Position numbers and translations under genes: made by a program. From Lingula anatina (taxonomy: Eukaryota > Brachiopoda > Lingulata > Lingulida > Lingulidae): a stretch of 62,000 nt of DNA. The DNA lies in assembly GCF_001039355.2 (NCBI RefSeq), contig NW_019775669.1, positions 583,376-645,375 of the forward strand, read 5' to 3'. The notes beneath the pieces were generated by a model, which ran no database searches, had not been told where the DNA came from, and worked only from the letters and a program-made list of their open reading frames with translations. Below are positions 22,645 to 37,400 of the stretch, piece after piece (the first letter of the stretch is position 1; every line of letters starts with the position of its first letter).

Positions 22645-25600
22645 AAACACATACACCCATTCGTGATTCACATATACACATGCAAACACTTTCAAAATCA
22701 ATCACGGACGTTCATTTACAAACAGATTTCAAACACTGTGCGTACTTACCAGCACGCTATGGCATAAGCAAGTTATCCACCGGCTAACTAATGATCAACA
22801 GTTTATTAATTCCACTCACCTTACGCGCCCAGACATCGCGCGTTGCTACGAGCGGAAAGTGATACTCTTCAGGCGCGATTTATGATTCAGATCAACATCT
22901 ATCAGAAAATTAAATTTTCAATTAAAGCACAAGGCGAACTGAAATACGGTAACTGAAGCTGTACACACGGGTTGCGGCGTTATTTGTTAGTATACACTTG
23001 CTCCTATAGCTACGCCGAAGATAAGCGGCTGCATTTTATCGGTTTGTGCTTATGTCTTATCTTACAGTCACTTTGTATGAGAATAATGACTTGTGGAATA
23101 TCATGCAAATTATGTAATATGATACAATACTTGACAACTGTGCTTTTTCTGCCGGGACCTGACAGTCCTGCTTTCTTTATACCTGCTACCACTGGCAGCT
23201 TTTCTATACCAACGTTTTTGAACGATCTTCGGTTCTAAGTAATAAATCATACATAAAAAAAGAGTGGAAGAATGGTAAAAATGGTTCACATACAGTGACG
23301 GGATTGTGGCTAACACCTGATGGTACAAAGAGCAAAGGAAGTGCATAGTGGAGGTGAAGATTTGCCGCAACACTTTTATAAAATGATATGCCCAAGAAAT
23401 GCTTTTCTCGATTTTCTTTAAAATAAGGATGCCCATATGAACGGTAGATAGAAACATGTAGACATCACTGATACAGTTGGTCATGAATCAATCATATCAC
23501 TCGGTCATTATACTTCGATCATCGGTCCTTTGTCTTCCGCTTAAAGAATTAAAAATCAGATAAATCGCATTCTGCACGTTTAGTTTTCCACAGCGAAGAT
23601 CAATGGGTTTTCTCAGGTCATTCTCTTGTTTGATGTCTGGAATAAGGAACAAGTTTACAATTCTACTTTATATAAGTAGTTGTTTAAAATGTTATTCTAT
23701 CCATCTCTTTGCTGCTTATCTTTTCTTTTTGTGATACGACAGTTATAAGAGATTGCGTTATTAATACGGTTGGGAGCTGCTGTCAAAATTAGAAGTTAAC
23801 AAACAAACTGTGAAAAAAGCTATCAGTGCCCAGATGCCAAATACGTCTAGGATAATACCCATGTGTGAGAATAAAATAAGTAAATAAAACATAATACCAC
23901 GTCCTCTACTGAAAATTGGATATAACATGTTAGTATTCGTACTGCATAAAAGGCTAGGTAACCAACTTCATGAATACCAATGCTTCTTCGTTGAGACTGC
24001 GAGACTATGGTTTGCAAACAATCGTATATAGAAAGTTGACAGAGTGTGATACTGCCAAAATCTCTCTCTCTCTCTTTCTCAAGTCAAAAAGCTAGAGACA
24101 AACGCCATTGAATATTTTCAACACAACCAAAACCAAAACCAAGCATGTGACTCGAGTAATAACCATTTGTATGAGACGTCCACATATTCTACAATCACTA
24201 CAACGTTCACATCGGTATTCCTCACCAGCAATGGTGCAAATTTTCGTCGATACTTGAAACATAAATATTCATCTACAGTATCCAATACTTACCATAGTGT
24301 TGCTCTACTCTAGCTGGAACAGTGTTCAACATGACTTCGTGGACTTTTCTGACAGGGGTCTAGTCTGAGGCATGTATTTATACTATATCCTCCACCTACC
24401 TCCACTCTCTGTCATAAGTCCCGATTTCAAACTATGTGTAACTTACCATTTATAGACAAAAACATATTAGTGAAGCCCATCATCAAACCAACACTACCTC
24501 AAGACCCATTGGCCTCTTTTAACTCATGAAACTTGCCTGGATTCAATGGCTTCAATAGGGCCCATTAAACGCGATCACTCTCGACGCTAATTACTTATTA
24601 CTGTGCCGCAGCCAAAATGAAGCCAGTCCTTTTTTAAGGTTTAACAAGTGTTGCCATGGAGACTATGATTATAGCAGGAAGAAGTCATTAGTCTTCCATG
24701 AAGGAAACTGTGCCGGCTCATGCAGTGGACATTGCACTGACCTCATCGACCCAGCTGCACCAGGCCACACTGACCACTTGCCCCCTCTCAAGTTCTCAGA
24801 CAATGGTAATCAGATAATGGTCAACCGGATAGCCGAGCTGGCTTCATGATAGTTTTCGTGTCGTTTCCGTAAAATTGTGCATAGATACGTGTTAAAGTAC
24901 GTGTGCATCAAATGTCGTTAAAAAAGAGTCAAGTACACAATGAAAGTTTAAAGGAAATAACCAATTCCACGTAACGTTAAAAAGTTCATTCTGGTTAATC
25001 TACCATACTTAGCGTATTGTAATAGTCTACCCATTTTTCCACTGTCCGGTTCACAATGTACATATCGTAACCGCTAACAATTAAGACCAAAAGGTCTTCT
25101 AATATTAAATGTTATATAAGTTAAAAATCATGTCAACTTTATTAAATGGGTAAAGAGAGGGGTGAGCGTGTTTATCAATGTCGATGCACACTTTTAAATC
25201 CAGTGAATTTCAATATTGTTCTTACATTATTGATATTTAAATCATGCTATCGATTCCCTTTCCTTGAATGCCTTGTTCTTTGGCTTATAGCATGACTACC
25301 TATGGATCTTCGTATTTAGAAACGTGCAATGTGGGCTACCCGACGACGGAGGATAAGCTATGAAAACCACGCTCGCGTTTTCCCGCCATTGCATACGTAA
25401 TTTCTCCATCGATAAAAGGACTTGACTAACGTGCGAGTTAAGTTTACCGAAATGATAAGAAACAACCCCGAACCCGTTGTAAACAAGATTATACGCGCGT
25501 AAAAACATACCCTCGTTTGTCAAAGCCGTATATTTAAACCGTCTCCATAGCTGCATTCAACAGTTTCGCAGGTATACCACTATTCTGAAGTCTTAAAATA

Positions 25601-28600
25601 TTAGGTAACCAGTGCCTACATTGTAAAATGCCCTTGGAGCTTATCTGTTGTTGTATGATATCGGTTGGATAATACCGTTTACCTTCTTGTTCCACGTCTT
25701 GCCACCATATCTAACAAAGCACGTTAAATTCTGCCGAAACCTACTGCACAATTTAAAAAAGATAAGAATTTCCAGCATTGCCTATTTATGCGCAGTTATT
25801 TCATCTAGAAAATATCTTTGTTTTCAATATTTAGCTAAGGCAATACTCACCCACTCTAGTCCATTTTCAAGAACACGATTTCTTCCCAATTTGATCAGTG
25901 CAGTGTTATTCATTTCTATTAATTGAATCTGCGCGCAATCACAGCTTTAAGGGCACGGGTGAAGGCGACAAAAAGTACATATGCACGCTTTAAATAGCGC
26001 GCAAAAAAAGTGCAGCCGTGTCCTGTTGATGTAATATCATATTGCCATTTTCAATATTTTATCTTTGTTCGTTTGGTTCCAGTTATCTTCTAAACGAGTA
26101 CCGCCTAGCTGTTTTAACCAGCGTCTGGACAAGCACACCAAATGACGAGAATATCATGTTGAAATCATGCAAATCGAAGTTCTAAGAAACGCAAATTACT
26201 AACGACATATATGTATTTCAAAATGGCACAATCATTGTCAAATTAGCACCCTGTGGCAAAGTGAGACCAACATTTTCAACAGTGGCGAAGTTGTATATTA
26301 TAGACTCAGGGACAAGACGACTATTAAATATTTTTATTCATAAAATTGTTCTGAACTATCCCCCTGGTCATTCCAAGCTGAGCCACGTGGTGGCCTTCAG
26401 CTTCTTCCTAAACCCGTGGTTTTGCACACTATCATATCATTTACTCAATATGAAACGTATCCACTGCCATCCTTATTAGCTTACCAGTTCTCCCACTGGG
26501 GTAGTCTGGGTTCCGGGTTCATCCTTTCTTCACAGTCCATCTTCTGACATGCACATAACGCGCACCTATTTGATGAACGGGCGTCCATATGGTCAGCTCA
26601 CTATCCGTTCAAATGACCGTTGTCCACTGTGATTGCCGTTCGAATGTCCACTCACCTATCCCACGCTAGATTATCTCCCTGTTCCCCTGGCACCTACTAT
26701 TTGCCCTAAGCCTCCAAAGCCCGGCTATCACCCCGCCTATGACCCGCTATTTGCTCAGTGTTAAGGGTCCGTGTAAGCAGTTGAATCGTTCTGTGTATGC
26801 GCTCGATAATCCGCTAGAACGCTGTCAGATCAACTCAATATTAAATAGATATAAATGAGGTGCGTTAAAGGCCGAGGGCGCGGGAATATCAGTGGGGTGC
26901 TCAAAGACATCGCGTTCTATATGTTGCCTTTGTCAAGAAAAATATGCCATGCTTTCTTATTTGGTGTTTTCCTACAAGTTGCCCATAGCGATAGAAAGAA
27001 TACGATTTCATGTTATTGCGGGTCTCGGGTTTTTCCCAGTAACTGAAATATGCGTTTTCTCATCAGTAAACATGTCAAAGTGTACAGGTGAGACTGCACG
27101 AAAGATAGGACATGTGTTCACTGAGCTTAGAACAAATCAGCACAATTTTTCTTTATCTCAATATTTTTAGATCATATCTAACATACTATGTAGCTTTGAT
27201 CGTGTTATTTGCATCCCTTTCGAATGGTACGTATGATATTCCATAATCAGAATGAGATATGCTAACATTTCAAATCTTTATTTTCGATAAATAACGATGC
27301 ACAGGTTCAAAATTGGGCCCCTTAACTTTGGAATTAAAAAAGTCGAATCGGATCTCAGTGTTGTCTCATCTGCGCAACAAACGCATTTCAAGAAAAATTC
27401 AGCTTCAAGAATAAGGAGTTTACAGAGAACTGACAGTATGAAAAGTGCCAGAAAGTTTGCAATTCGACATTGAACAGAAAAGTACAATGAAGAATCAGAC
27501 ATTGGTGAAGATATCAAGGACTTGGTAATGAGAACAAAAACTCCTACATGTAGCAATCTGCGAAAGAGACTACTTTGCCTTTCTGTTTCATGCGCGAATT
27601 CCACCAGGCAAATTATGCATACGGTAGTCTTCCATCATTATCTTATTTCCTGAAAAATCAGGAGACTAGAACCGAATTCGATCTACATGTTCACTCTCTG
27701 TTGTAGAGTCACAGGATAAAAAGTAACATAATGCGTTGGAACTCAAAGAATATAATACTTGCCTGAATATCGTCCAAGTCCGAGCTATGAATTCAACTAC
27801 TTCTCATAGCACGGAACACCTTCCGATTGGCACCCACGAGTCGGTTACAGTTTCCTAGTTCGACAATTGCCCTCTACACTTCAAACGGGCGCTAAAAGCA
27901 CACGTTAAAAGCCTATATCACTATGTAGTCACACATAATAAAGTTTTATGTTTTCCCCAGTGTTTTCTAAGCCGCTCGCTGCCTTCGAGGTTTTCATAAC
28001 ATAGAACACAGTCTGTGTTTTCCTCCTAATACAAACCGATTCAAGAAGAGGATATTAGTGTTTTTACAGCGTTTTTGCTACTTTGTTGTCCCCGGGATAA
28101 TAAAATCTGACCTGACTTATCCAGTTTTTGTTGCCTCTGTTCTTATTGTTTATTACCTAAACTTGCAATAGCTGTGCAGATTGGAGTAGTTATTTTAATG
28201 GGTCACGACCTCGAGGACGGAGTGTAAAATGATTTGCTTGAATTTCCTCTCTTTAACCATTTAAAACAAGTTAAGAAAAACATGTGTTTAGTTAAGAGTG
28301 TAGTGCTGAGGTGCCCGTCTGTGCCCAGCGTGTAGGCAAGCGCCACTCGTAGATATGATGTTCAAATCCAATTTAGTATACCTACGTGCACCAGACCAAT
28401 CTTACTAATAACATGGAACGTTTCTACAATTATCCTTCTTGCGTGACTGTATTCTTATTGTCTCTTATTGTTTTCAACCTATTTAGTTTATGTACTTTTA
28501 TTTTGATTATTTTTTTAACAAGACATGCCCACTATTTGGTCTTTGCAGATTGATCCAACTCTGCGGGGAATCTCGCTGAATGCAATCAGATTAACAATGA

Positions 28601-30447
28601 TGGGAAGGTACGTAAATGCTTTAAGTAACAGAAACATTTTGTTTTTAGTCCTTTTGTAAACCCTGTAGCAAAAAAGATAGGCAACATATATTATGGTCGC
28701 TACAAGTGTTCCCCTTTGTGACAACATTTAGACTGAATTTCAAAGAGACGCGGTCAATGCCACCAAGTTTCCAACCAGTTGGCTCTTTTAAAAATTCTTA
28801 TACTCTATTTTTAAATCGACATTTGAACTGAACATAGCAACAGTGAATAAAAATAAAATCATATTTCAGATGTGGTGTGCCATGTTTTGAAATCGGATCG
28901 ATAATATATAATTCCATCTCTCGAAGAGGTGATCGATTGCCGTCTACATTAAAATACGTTTCTTACATTGTCCATTGTAAATTGTCGAGGGTGGCGCCCT
29001 ACATTGATAACGCCTTGATCTTTGTATTTATACACGACATTGTAATTGTAAGTAGGTTATGTATAGGTCAAACTCTAATTGATAACACGCTTCAGTCATT
29101 CGGGCTAACTGGTTTCCCTAAATTTACTAAAATGTTACTACAAGAATTTCACTCTGATGCTACGCAGAACATTGCCAGTATTGTTTTTTTACTTCATGTT
29201 AAAATAAACACTAACTTACCGTATGAGGTCACACATTCACGAGCCTTTCGTGGTGTTAATCTAATTTCACAAGTAAACCTCTGCCCACTCCAACCGTTAC
29301 TCTGGGCGCTCAGATAAGGCAGGGAAGTTCGCTTGTTTGGTATCGCATAGGCACTTAAAGTGGACGACACTATACTACCCCGCTAACAGAGCTTCACTCA
29401 CAAACCTCTCAGCCAATAAATACATATTTGCACTGCAATCTTTGTGTTTGGAGTAACTGGGCTATGGTTTTAGACGGCCGCGTATTTAGATAGGTCCGTT
29501 ATCCGCAACTCTAACAACACGCCAACGTGCTCTGACGTACTGGTAAACGTGTCAGTCCCCTACCCAACCACTCAGATTATCACAATCGTGATCGATAACA
29601 AATATCTTTCATAATGCGATATTGGCATATTATTTAAGGCTATCCCAAAATTATACAAGCGCATTTTGATATTATAGCCGATCCCTGTAGCTTTTAAATG
29701 CAAAAAATACTCCCAATTTGATGATAGCAAACATTCATTTTTGATAGTTTTCGTAGCTGGGTGAACAGTGAGAAATTAAAAATTAAACACCTTTTTCGAT
29801 TAAAAACACCAACTTCATTACGTGCGTCTCTATTTCCCATAGTTACACAAGCAGCTTTTGGGACTCATCAACTTATTCTGAACATAAAACTTGACATAAA
29901 ATATTGAGCAGGCAACAAAGAGTGCCATTGTGATCGTGTTGATAGGCCCCTCGCAGCAAGTATGACTGCGACGCCCTACACGGTTTGTTCTAATTAAAAA
30001 TCTCAAGTCGACTAGTGACCTGAGAACAAGTTGAACAAAGAGGAAGAAAGACCAGAAATACGGGCTTTTGTTACTCGTTATTGGTTTTACACAGTTCCAA
30101 GTAATACTACACCTAATGAATAAGTAAAGTTTATTCTTAAAGGTAAGTGGTGTGGTGGAATAAATCAGCGTGGTAAATATTGACAGTGAAGGGGAGAAGG
30201 GAATGTAGCAGCTGTGACCGGAGACGCCACTTCCAGAACTTTGCCCAGATTGGATCATCAAGCACACTGTACTCGAGTTCGCCTCTAAGGCAATATAACG
30301 AACACCTGCAGTCCTCAAATTGCATTTGTTGACCAAGAAAATCGCACCAAGAGTAACAGTAAAGCTTATATCAATGGTATGAAATGCGAGTTGCAAGATT
30401 CAATAGCGGTGAGCGTAGTGGACTAAATGAAACCTTCTTTCGCGATG

Positions 30448-30770
30448 TTTTTTTTTTTTTTTTTTTTTTTTGCAAGTAATAAATAATGATGAACCCCCCA
30501 AAGTAAGAATTTCAATATTGGAATATGTAATGTGTTTGCAAGTTATACTGAAAGATATTTTTACAATCATCCATGGAAGTTAAATGGAAGACAGACTGTT
30601 TCACATTCATACCGGTTATATGCATGTTGTCAATGCACAGCATAATAAAAATAAACATTCACAGCAATTTTAGTTCATCACTTTGGCTGGAATGTATTAC
30701 AAACACCATATCCTTATACATTGGCTCCTATAACTTTATTTATTTGTTTAATCAATGTAAGAATACTTAC
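30448..30770 (-). repeat. Dispersed repeat copy A with poly-T edge
   Basis: A 24-base T run at 30448-30471 is followed by GCAAGTAATAAAT and AACCCCCC, then about 300 bp that reappear with modest divergence at 35050-35360. Shared runs include AAGAATTTCAATAT, ACTGAAAGATA, ATGCATGTTGTCAATGCA and CACTTTGGCTGGAA. Read on the minus strand it ends in poly-A, as retroposed sequences do. It lies downstream of the GTF2H3 stop. Confidence 0.75.
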
Positions 30771-30809
30771 ACACTGAACTGATTAAAACATAAGATTTCC
30801 TTTAAACAA

Positions 30810-30815
30810 TTTATT
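30810..30815 (-). terminator. Candidate polyadenylation signal for GTF2H3
   Basis: AATAAA on the minus strand about 270 nt beyond the GTF2H3 stop codon. It is the best-placed canonical hexamer I see. Confidence 0.4.
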
Positions 30816-31083
30816 TAATCATTTTTGATTTATAATCAGTATAACTCCCAACATTAGCTTAAACGGGTAATCAGTTTTCCAACCACCAAGTATAAACCAG
30901 ACAGACAACAATACTGACAGTGGGGAAGTTAAAAAATGAGATAGAAAAGGAACAATGTCTTTTTTTCTTCCTTTCACTCTCATCATATTTCTTTCATATG
31001 CTTTACATTATAAAGAACACAAAAGAGCACATCCTTTAAGAGTTGGTTCCACAAAGTGCTTCTTCTTTCCTGGGCATAGTATA

Positions 31084-31456
31084 TCAGCTAGCTTTCATCT
31101 GTTTCTTTGATTTCCTTTTCATTGCTTTGGGTGGTCCTTTAAATTTAAATGTTGTGCTGCAAGAAATAAGAAATTGTCTATAGAGTAACAACTGACAATC
31201 ACATACCAAACAAAGTTAGACAATATTCAGCACCTAGAAACCTTTGCAAATTTTTACAAATGCATATTTAAAAAACAGAGGCTAATATCTTTCTCCAATA
31301 AATCCTATGAAAACAGCCTGTGTTAAAGGAACCTCTTACTTGTTGATGAACCAGGCTCAAAATCACAAGAATCTTAAAAGAATTAAAACTTTTACATTAC
31401 TAGGTAACCTAAAAGCTGTGAATAATTGCACTACAAGCATTACTGCACAAAAATAA

Positions 31457-31487
<31 letters not shown>

Positions 31488-34400
31488 AAATCCCACATGG
31501 AAACTATGCTCTTAGAAATCATACTTACTGGCATGTAGAGCAAATGGGACTGAAGGTGCAGAAAACTGGAATAAAAGTAAAAACAATCCATGAAGTTATA
31601 ATGCCATGACTGCGTGCATCTGTATACACATTAGGACTACATTAGATTTGAAATGGTGCCAAATCATGTCTTCCTGTAATGAGATGACAAACCCTTTTCC
31701 TCTCTTTCTCTCTTTTTTTTTTTCTCTTATTTATCTTATCATCTATTGCATGCCCCTCCCCCCCCCCTCACACACACACACACTGACTTTGATGTACTAC
31801 AGTTAATTGTATTCTGACAAGAAGGTCTTTGTTCTGGTAGTGCAGAGTAATTATTCTGTAATAAAATTATGCAACACTCCTTGACTTGCTAATTTATCAG
31901 CCTAATAAAGGATTCAACTCAAATCAGCTATGTTTCCTTAAAAACAAAATGACAATCCTCATCTATCATTACCCTTGTTTTTTACCAACTGAAATTACAT
32001 TTAAGCTGTGGTTGAACTCGACAATTTTTTTTAAATTACTAAACACACTGTACTTTATAGTTAAAAGATGTCATTTTCACTGAAATGGAGTTTAGAAATA
32101 GTTTCAAGAAACCAAAGTTTATGCAAATATCAAAGTTGAATTGCCACATTCAGGGATGACCAGTCTTCACTGAAAAAGTATGAAAATTGGCCTGGGGTCC
32201 AGGGTACACGATTCACAAGAATGACCCAAATGACCAATTCCAACAAAAGTCGGGAAAGTCTCATCAGTGCATATTATTATTTTTTTATTGCCTGAATGCT
32301 ACATCTGTATCCACTCTGTAACCACTGGGCCCAGAAGCAATTTTTAAATATTGAGATGTAAGGAGTTCTGGTTTTTAACATTTGTAGGGGAAATTCTGAA
32401 ATACCTGTTATCTTTTAAACCTGGGGAATCAATGTATCAATAAAAAAACTCTACATTTGCAGATCTATGGAGCAGTGATAAAAAGGAGTCATCAAAATGA
32501 TGGACCAGGAGAGTTGCCACAACAGGCCAATTAGAACAACATCAGACTTTTGTGTGTATACAATATGCATGGCCTACAGGTATGGGACATCAACAAAAAC
32601 CTAGACACAACCAGATGCCAGGAAGTACATGTATTTTAATATTAAAATAATATTATGATAATATTGATATAACAATCAAAAGGACCCAGCTCCCATTCCA
32701 TATCCACATCCTGGAAATTACATGGCTGCATACAATGAGTGAACCATAATGCACTTTTATTAATTACCAGCCCTATGTAACAGATATAAAATCTGTATGT
32801 GCACACCTCAGCCACTCATGAATACATTCATATATATATTAAAAGTTCGTAATAATCAAAGTGAACGGGCAAATGGGTATTAGGGATTGTGTCACACTGT
32901 GTATTGTACGCTACCAGCATATCAAATGAGTAAATCATGGCTATAAATCTGGAGACCAAGGATTACTTTTACCAAGAGGAAATGTAAAGACAGGCGAGTA
33001 CAGGTGAGTTGTTAGGTTTGATCTAAAAATCTCAAAATGAGCACTTTAATAACTTAAGTTTACATAAAAATGATTTATGTAACATAAAATTACATAAAAC
33101 CAGGATGATCACTGAAGACAACTTTTCACATTTTTACTTTAAAATTTTTGTATTTAGGGTAGTATATGGGACTGACAAAAAGCAAAGTTTACAGTTTTGT
33201 AGAATACAGGTGCAAACCACAATGAACTATCATCATTCTGAACATACTTTATATTTTACATAAAAGTCTGTGGCACTAGATACTCTGTAAATTCCTTCTA
33301 CATTTATTATAAGACCAGTAAAACACATAAAACAATATGCTGTCATAAAAAAGCTGTAATCTGGAGATGCATGCAACCAAAATTTTATTGCTTTTGTCCT
33401 AGGGCCAAAAAAGTAATAAGTCATTTAACCAATTGCTTTAACACAAGTTAAAAATATCCATAATTCATGATTTTTTTATGCACTGAATAAGCATATCATA
33501 TATAAATCAAACTTAGGTGTTGTACTAAGTGCATAGATGTGACAAAAAAAACCAACGACAAGGTAACAAGGCAGGGAAAGTGAGAAGAACAATTTAACAG
33601 GTAATGAATCTGCTGTGAATATTTTCTACCCAGCCTGTTTGCAGTAAAATAATTTTTTGGCATTAGTTATTGAGAGTGAAAGGATACAGTGGCATGTGGC
33701 TACACTGCTTAAATTTTAGAAATATGCAATTGACCAATATTCTATGACAGCATTTCATGATTGGAACCAGGCTGCTTAGTTTTTCTGATGTTCAGTCAAC
33801 CTCTTATTTGTTTTGATCAAATTCATAAAAACGATCAGTCAAAGTATATTTGTAGCCAAACCAATGAAAGAGTCAATCACAATTTCACACCTTTCAATTT
33901 TTCACGTATCTGAAAGTAAATTATCTTTTGACACCTGCTAAAATCATGCTATTGTGAGAAAAGCCCATGTGTATCCTGTATGTCAAGCTAAGTCGGTGCT
34001 ACGTCAGTAATGCAGACATTTTCCTCATACTGTAGCCAGATCCACAAAGAGAATGTCAGCATGAACGGCTTGGAGCCCATTCCAAGCATATCTTTGAACT
34101 GTGGAGGAATGGGACAAAACTTTAATAAATTCCAGTCTTCTAGGAAGATAAAAATATACTGCACACCTCTTGCCTTAGGACTTATCATTGGATCAGTGAT
34201 AGGATTCTATCTATTTGTAAGTATTTTTGATGCTTATCATTTTCTTTCATGTGCATGTGTGTGAGCGCATGCGCACGCGAGTGAAGAAACACTTTACCAA
34301 AAGTCATCCTGAGCATTTCTTACTATATTTTATTATATCTGCCTCTATTGCAGCCAGGTTTTGTTTCTACAGTTGATCTTGTTACTAATTCTGTGCCTTT

Positions 34401-37400
34401 CAGTGTACATTCATTACTCTGTATAAAAGTTTTTAAAGTTGCTCATTTTTCTAAAATTGGTGAATATATAGTATTCATATCCAATATTATTTTTCAGCAC
34501 GTCTTGCCCAGCAGGCACCTCTCAACTTTAGACCCAAAACAAATTTCCAGGTCAAATTTTGCCAAATCCTTTCAACTTTCTCAATCAGATCAAAGAGAGA
34601 ACCCCAGTCAAAGGCCTGAAGGTGTTCATAATACAATAGGACTAAATTTCAATGAGGAGTCCAACTTGTCAAGATCTAGAAGTTTATACATACGAAGCCA
34701 AACCCTCCTCAAGCTGATACAACGGAAATGTATTCAATATGCAGGACAGTGGCTATGTCAGTAACTCTAGTCTGGACTTGGCTCTGGCCTAAGTTTTACT
34801 TCAGCCAATTTGCTGGATATCAGCATTTTTGTGAAGAAAAATTTTCCAAGAAGCATTATCATTTCGTGCTACTGGGCATAATTTTATATGTTGTGCAACC
34901 ATAAAACATCCAGCATGTTACATAAACTTTCAATATGATGGCAATTACTTGTTGCAAACAAAATTGTTCAATAGTATTTTGCAAAAATTATTTCGGTAAT
35001 GCCTGTAAATGTGTAGAAGAGGCAATATGCTTCTTTTCAGGATGTATGTTTTTTTGCAAGTAATAAATGAACCCCCAAAAATAAGAATTTCAATATGGGG
35101 ATATGTGGTGCGTTTGCAATTTGTACTGAAAGATACTTTTACAATTATCCATGGCAGTTAGAAGGAAGACACTCAGAACTGACAGTGCTTGGATATATGC
35201 ATGTTGTCAATGCAAAGCATAATAAAAATAAAACATTCACAGTAATTTTAGTTACTCACTTTGGCTGGAACGTATTGCAAACACCATATCCCTATGCCTT
35301 AGCTCTTATAACCTTATTGATTTGTTTAACCAAAGACTCAATTGATCAACTTAGAATAAAGAAAATGAAAAAGAACTTTGCCAAAACTTCCAAATTTCTT
35401 CTCCAGTGAAATATTTCTCTTCAAATATTTGACCAAAAGGAATGCCAATGTGTGCAAGAAGTGTTGGATTTATTAATAAAAATATTTAACTTAGGTTGGT
35501 GCTAACATACAATATTAAAGGTTGGTGCTATCTTCAACACTTAGGAGTAAAAAATAACAAAGATAAAAGATTAGAATGATAACTTACTAGACAAGCAAAC
35601 TGAGCAGACATAGCCTATGTCTATAAGATTCCTGTGACAGAAACAAGCAGCTCTGTAGTCTACTGGGACTGGAGCTGGTAAGGCGAGCTTAGGCCGCATG
35701 TCTGGGTCAGGTAAAAATACCCACTGAAATATACACATAAAACATTAAGGGCATGAAATCAAAATATTGGTATTTTTCCCAAGTACTTCCCACGTGTTTT
35801 ATTTTGTGGTCATTATAAACTGAAAACAAAAGATAAAACACAAAGAGAAATACAGTGCAAAAAGACAAAATAAAACAAGACTGACAGCAATAATATAGTT
35901 TACCCCAACAAACATCAAAATTGTGAGAACCAAAGTAGGGTCATGCTATTAAACTGATACACATATATTTTCCACATAGCAACAAACAATGGAATATCTT
36001 CAACTGATCAAACATCAGTCAATCATATTTGAGAGAGAGAGAGAGAAGTTCTACAACACCATATTATACAAATGTCCATATCATTTATAAGCTTCTCATT
36101 TACCCACATTCAAATGAAATACAATTTTAAACATGGCATATTCAAGTTATATAATGACCATCAATCACAAAATGCTTCAACTTAAAATGAATAGTGTGCC
36201 CCTTGTGCATGCATGTCGTCATGTATCAAGTTCTTCATTTCTCTGAACTGATAATTTACTCACCAGTAAATATTGCAATAGGCCCTGTGGTTGAATTATT
36301 TTCAAGTAAATGCCACCAGTTATATCACAGGCCTAAGGAAAAATAGTTATCAATAAAACACATTAGAATCACAAACTCAAAATCACGGATAATGCTAACT
36401 TCACTTAAGTTAATATAATTTATTACAACAGCAAACTACTAAGTTCATCATAAGAACAATAAACAAATATGCAGCAACGATATACTGCCAATATCTTTTT
36501 TCTATAATTGTAAAATGATCTGAATTACAAACATTTTAAATCTTTGATAGAGCAGTATGTGTATTCAGCAATTTACCTGTTGTAACAATCCAGAATCATT
36601 TTCCAGAATACATGCATCAATGGCAATGTTCTACAATAAAAGATGAAATTCAACGTTGATCTTTTTTCCTTTCATTTTCGTTAGAAACCTTGTGGTGTTG
36701 TACATTTTAACCACATCACTTTTTCAATACTCACTCACAGTGCCTCAGTAAGTTTACTTCCAAAATATACAATATTTGTTCATAACTGTAACAGTATTTA
36801 ATGACTAAATTCAAAATATTTATTACATTTCCCAAAAAATGTATTTTTTTAAGTAGAATATGAAGATGTACTTCATTATAAACTACATTAAAACTCTAAT
36901 TCAATATTGCTGAAAATTGTAGCAGAATTACATGATAAGAAGGTATTAATTAAAACTCAATTGGATATAACATGAACAGCATTTCTACCTGTTTCTGAGA
37001 TGTGAATACCATATTCATGAAGTTCATATACTGGGATGGGTTGTCTTCAGAACCCTTGATTACCTTCAAAGTGAAAAAAAAACAATAATTTCATGAAAAG
37101 TGCATGGCTTCAGAAAGGTACTTTTTTTAGCATTCCTTCAAAACTGTAACAGATATACTTACTGTAATAACTTGATTTGTTCAATGGGCCAATATTATCA
37201 ATCTTTCAGATACATAATTTTATTATCACAAAAGTCATTTTTCTATATACCATTTGTGGTGCTTTTACTGCATGAAATAGAACAATAGAGTAGCCTGCAT
37301 TGTAATTTCGTTCCCATATAAAAAAGATCTAGTAATTACCGTAATTTGGATGCATGTTTTTATGTCCAAATTGAGTAAGCAATATACTTTAGAGTTCTCA

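Larger units (their letters stand above)
12355..31083. other. About 18.7 kb without a supportable gene
   Basis: No exon here shows a family I recognise. The longest open frames, 29830-30396 (minus) and 28877-29317 (plus), lack splice context and domain pattern. The stretch holds microsatellites (GA, CA, TA, CT), the decayed palindrome at 12790-13025, the duplicated block around the N at 18947, a CpG-richer patch at about 20760-20940, another at about 26500-26830, and a copy of a dispersed repeat with a poly-T edge at about 30448-30770. The promoter and any 5' UTR exon of the VTC gene should lie near its left end. Confidence 0.6.

Noticed and set aside
28877-29317. 146-codon open frame on the plus strand
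   Set aside because: The translation is hydrophobic-mixed with no domain pattern, and there is no start or splice context that supports it.
29830-30396. 188-codon open frame on the minus strand
   Set aside because: It has no recognisable motif, no splice partners and no family resemblance, and it lies in a repeat-rich gene desert. One frame of this length is expected by chance in 62 kb read six ways.
30448-30780. Processed pseudogene ending in poly-A
   Set aside because: No protein-coding similarity is seen in the 300-bp body on the minus strand; a dispersed repeat explains it better.
35095-35409. 104-codon open frame over repeat copy B
   Set aside because: The homologous copy at 30.5-30.8 kb does not keep the frame, so selection for coding is not indicated.
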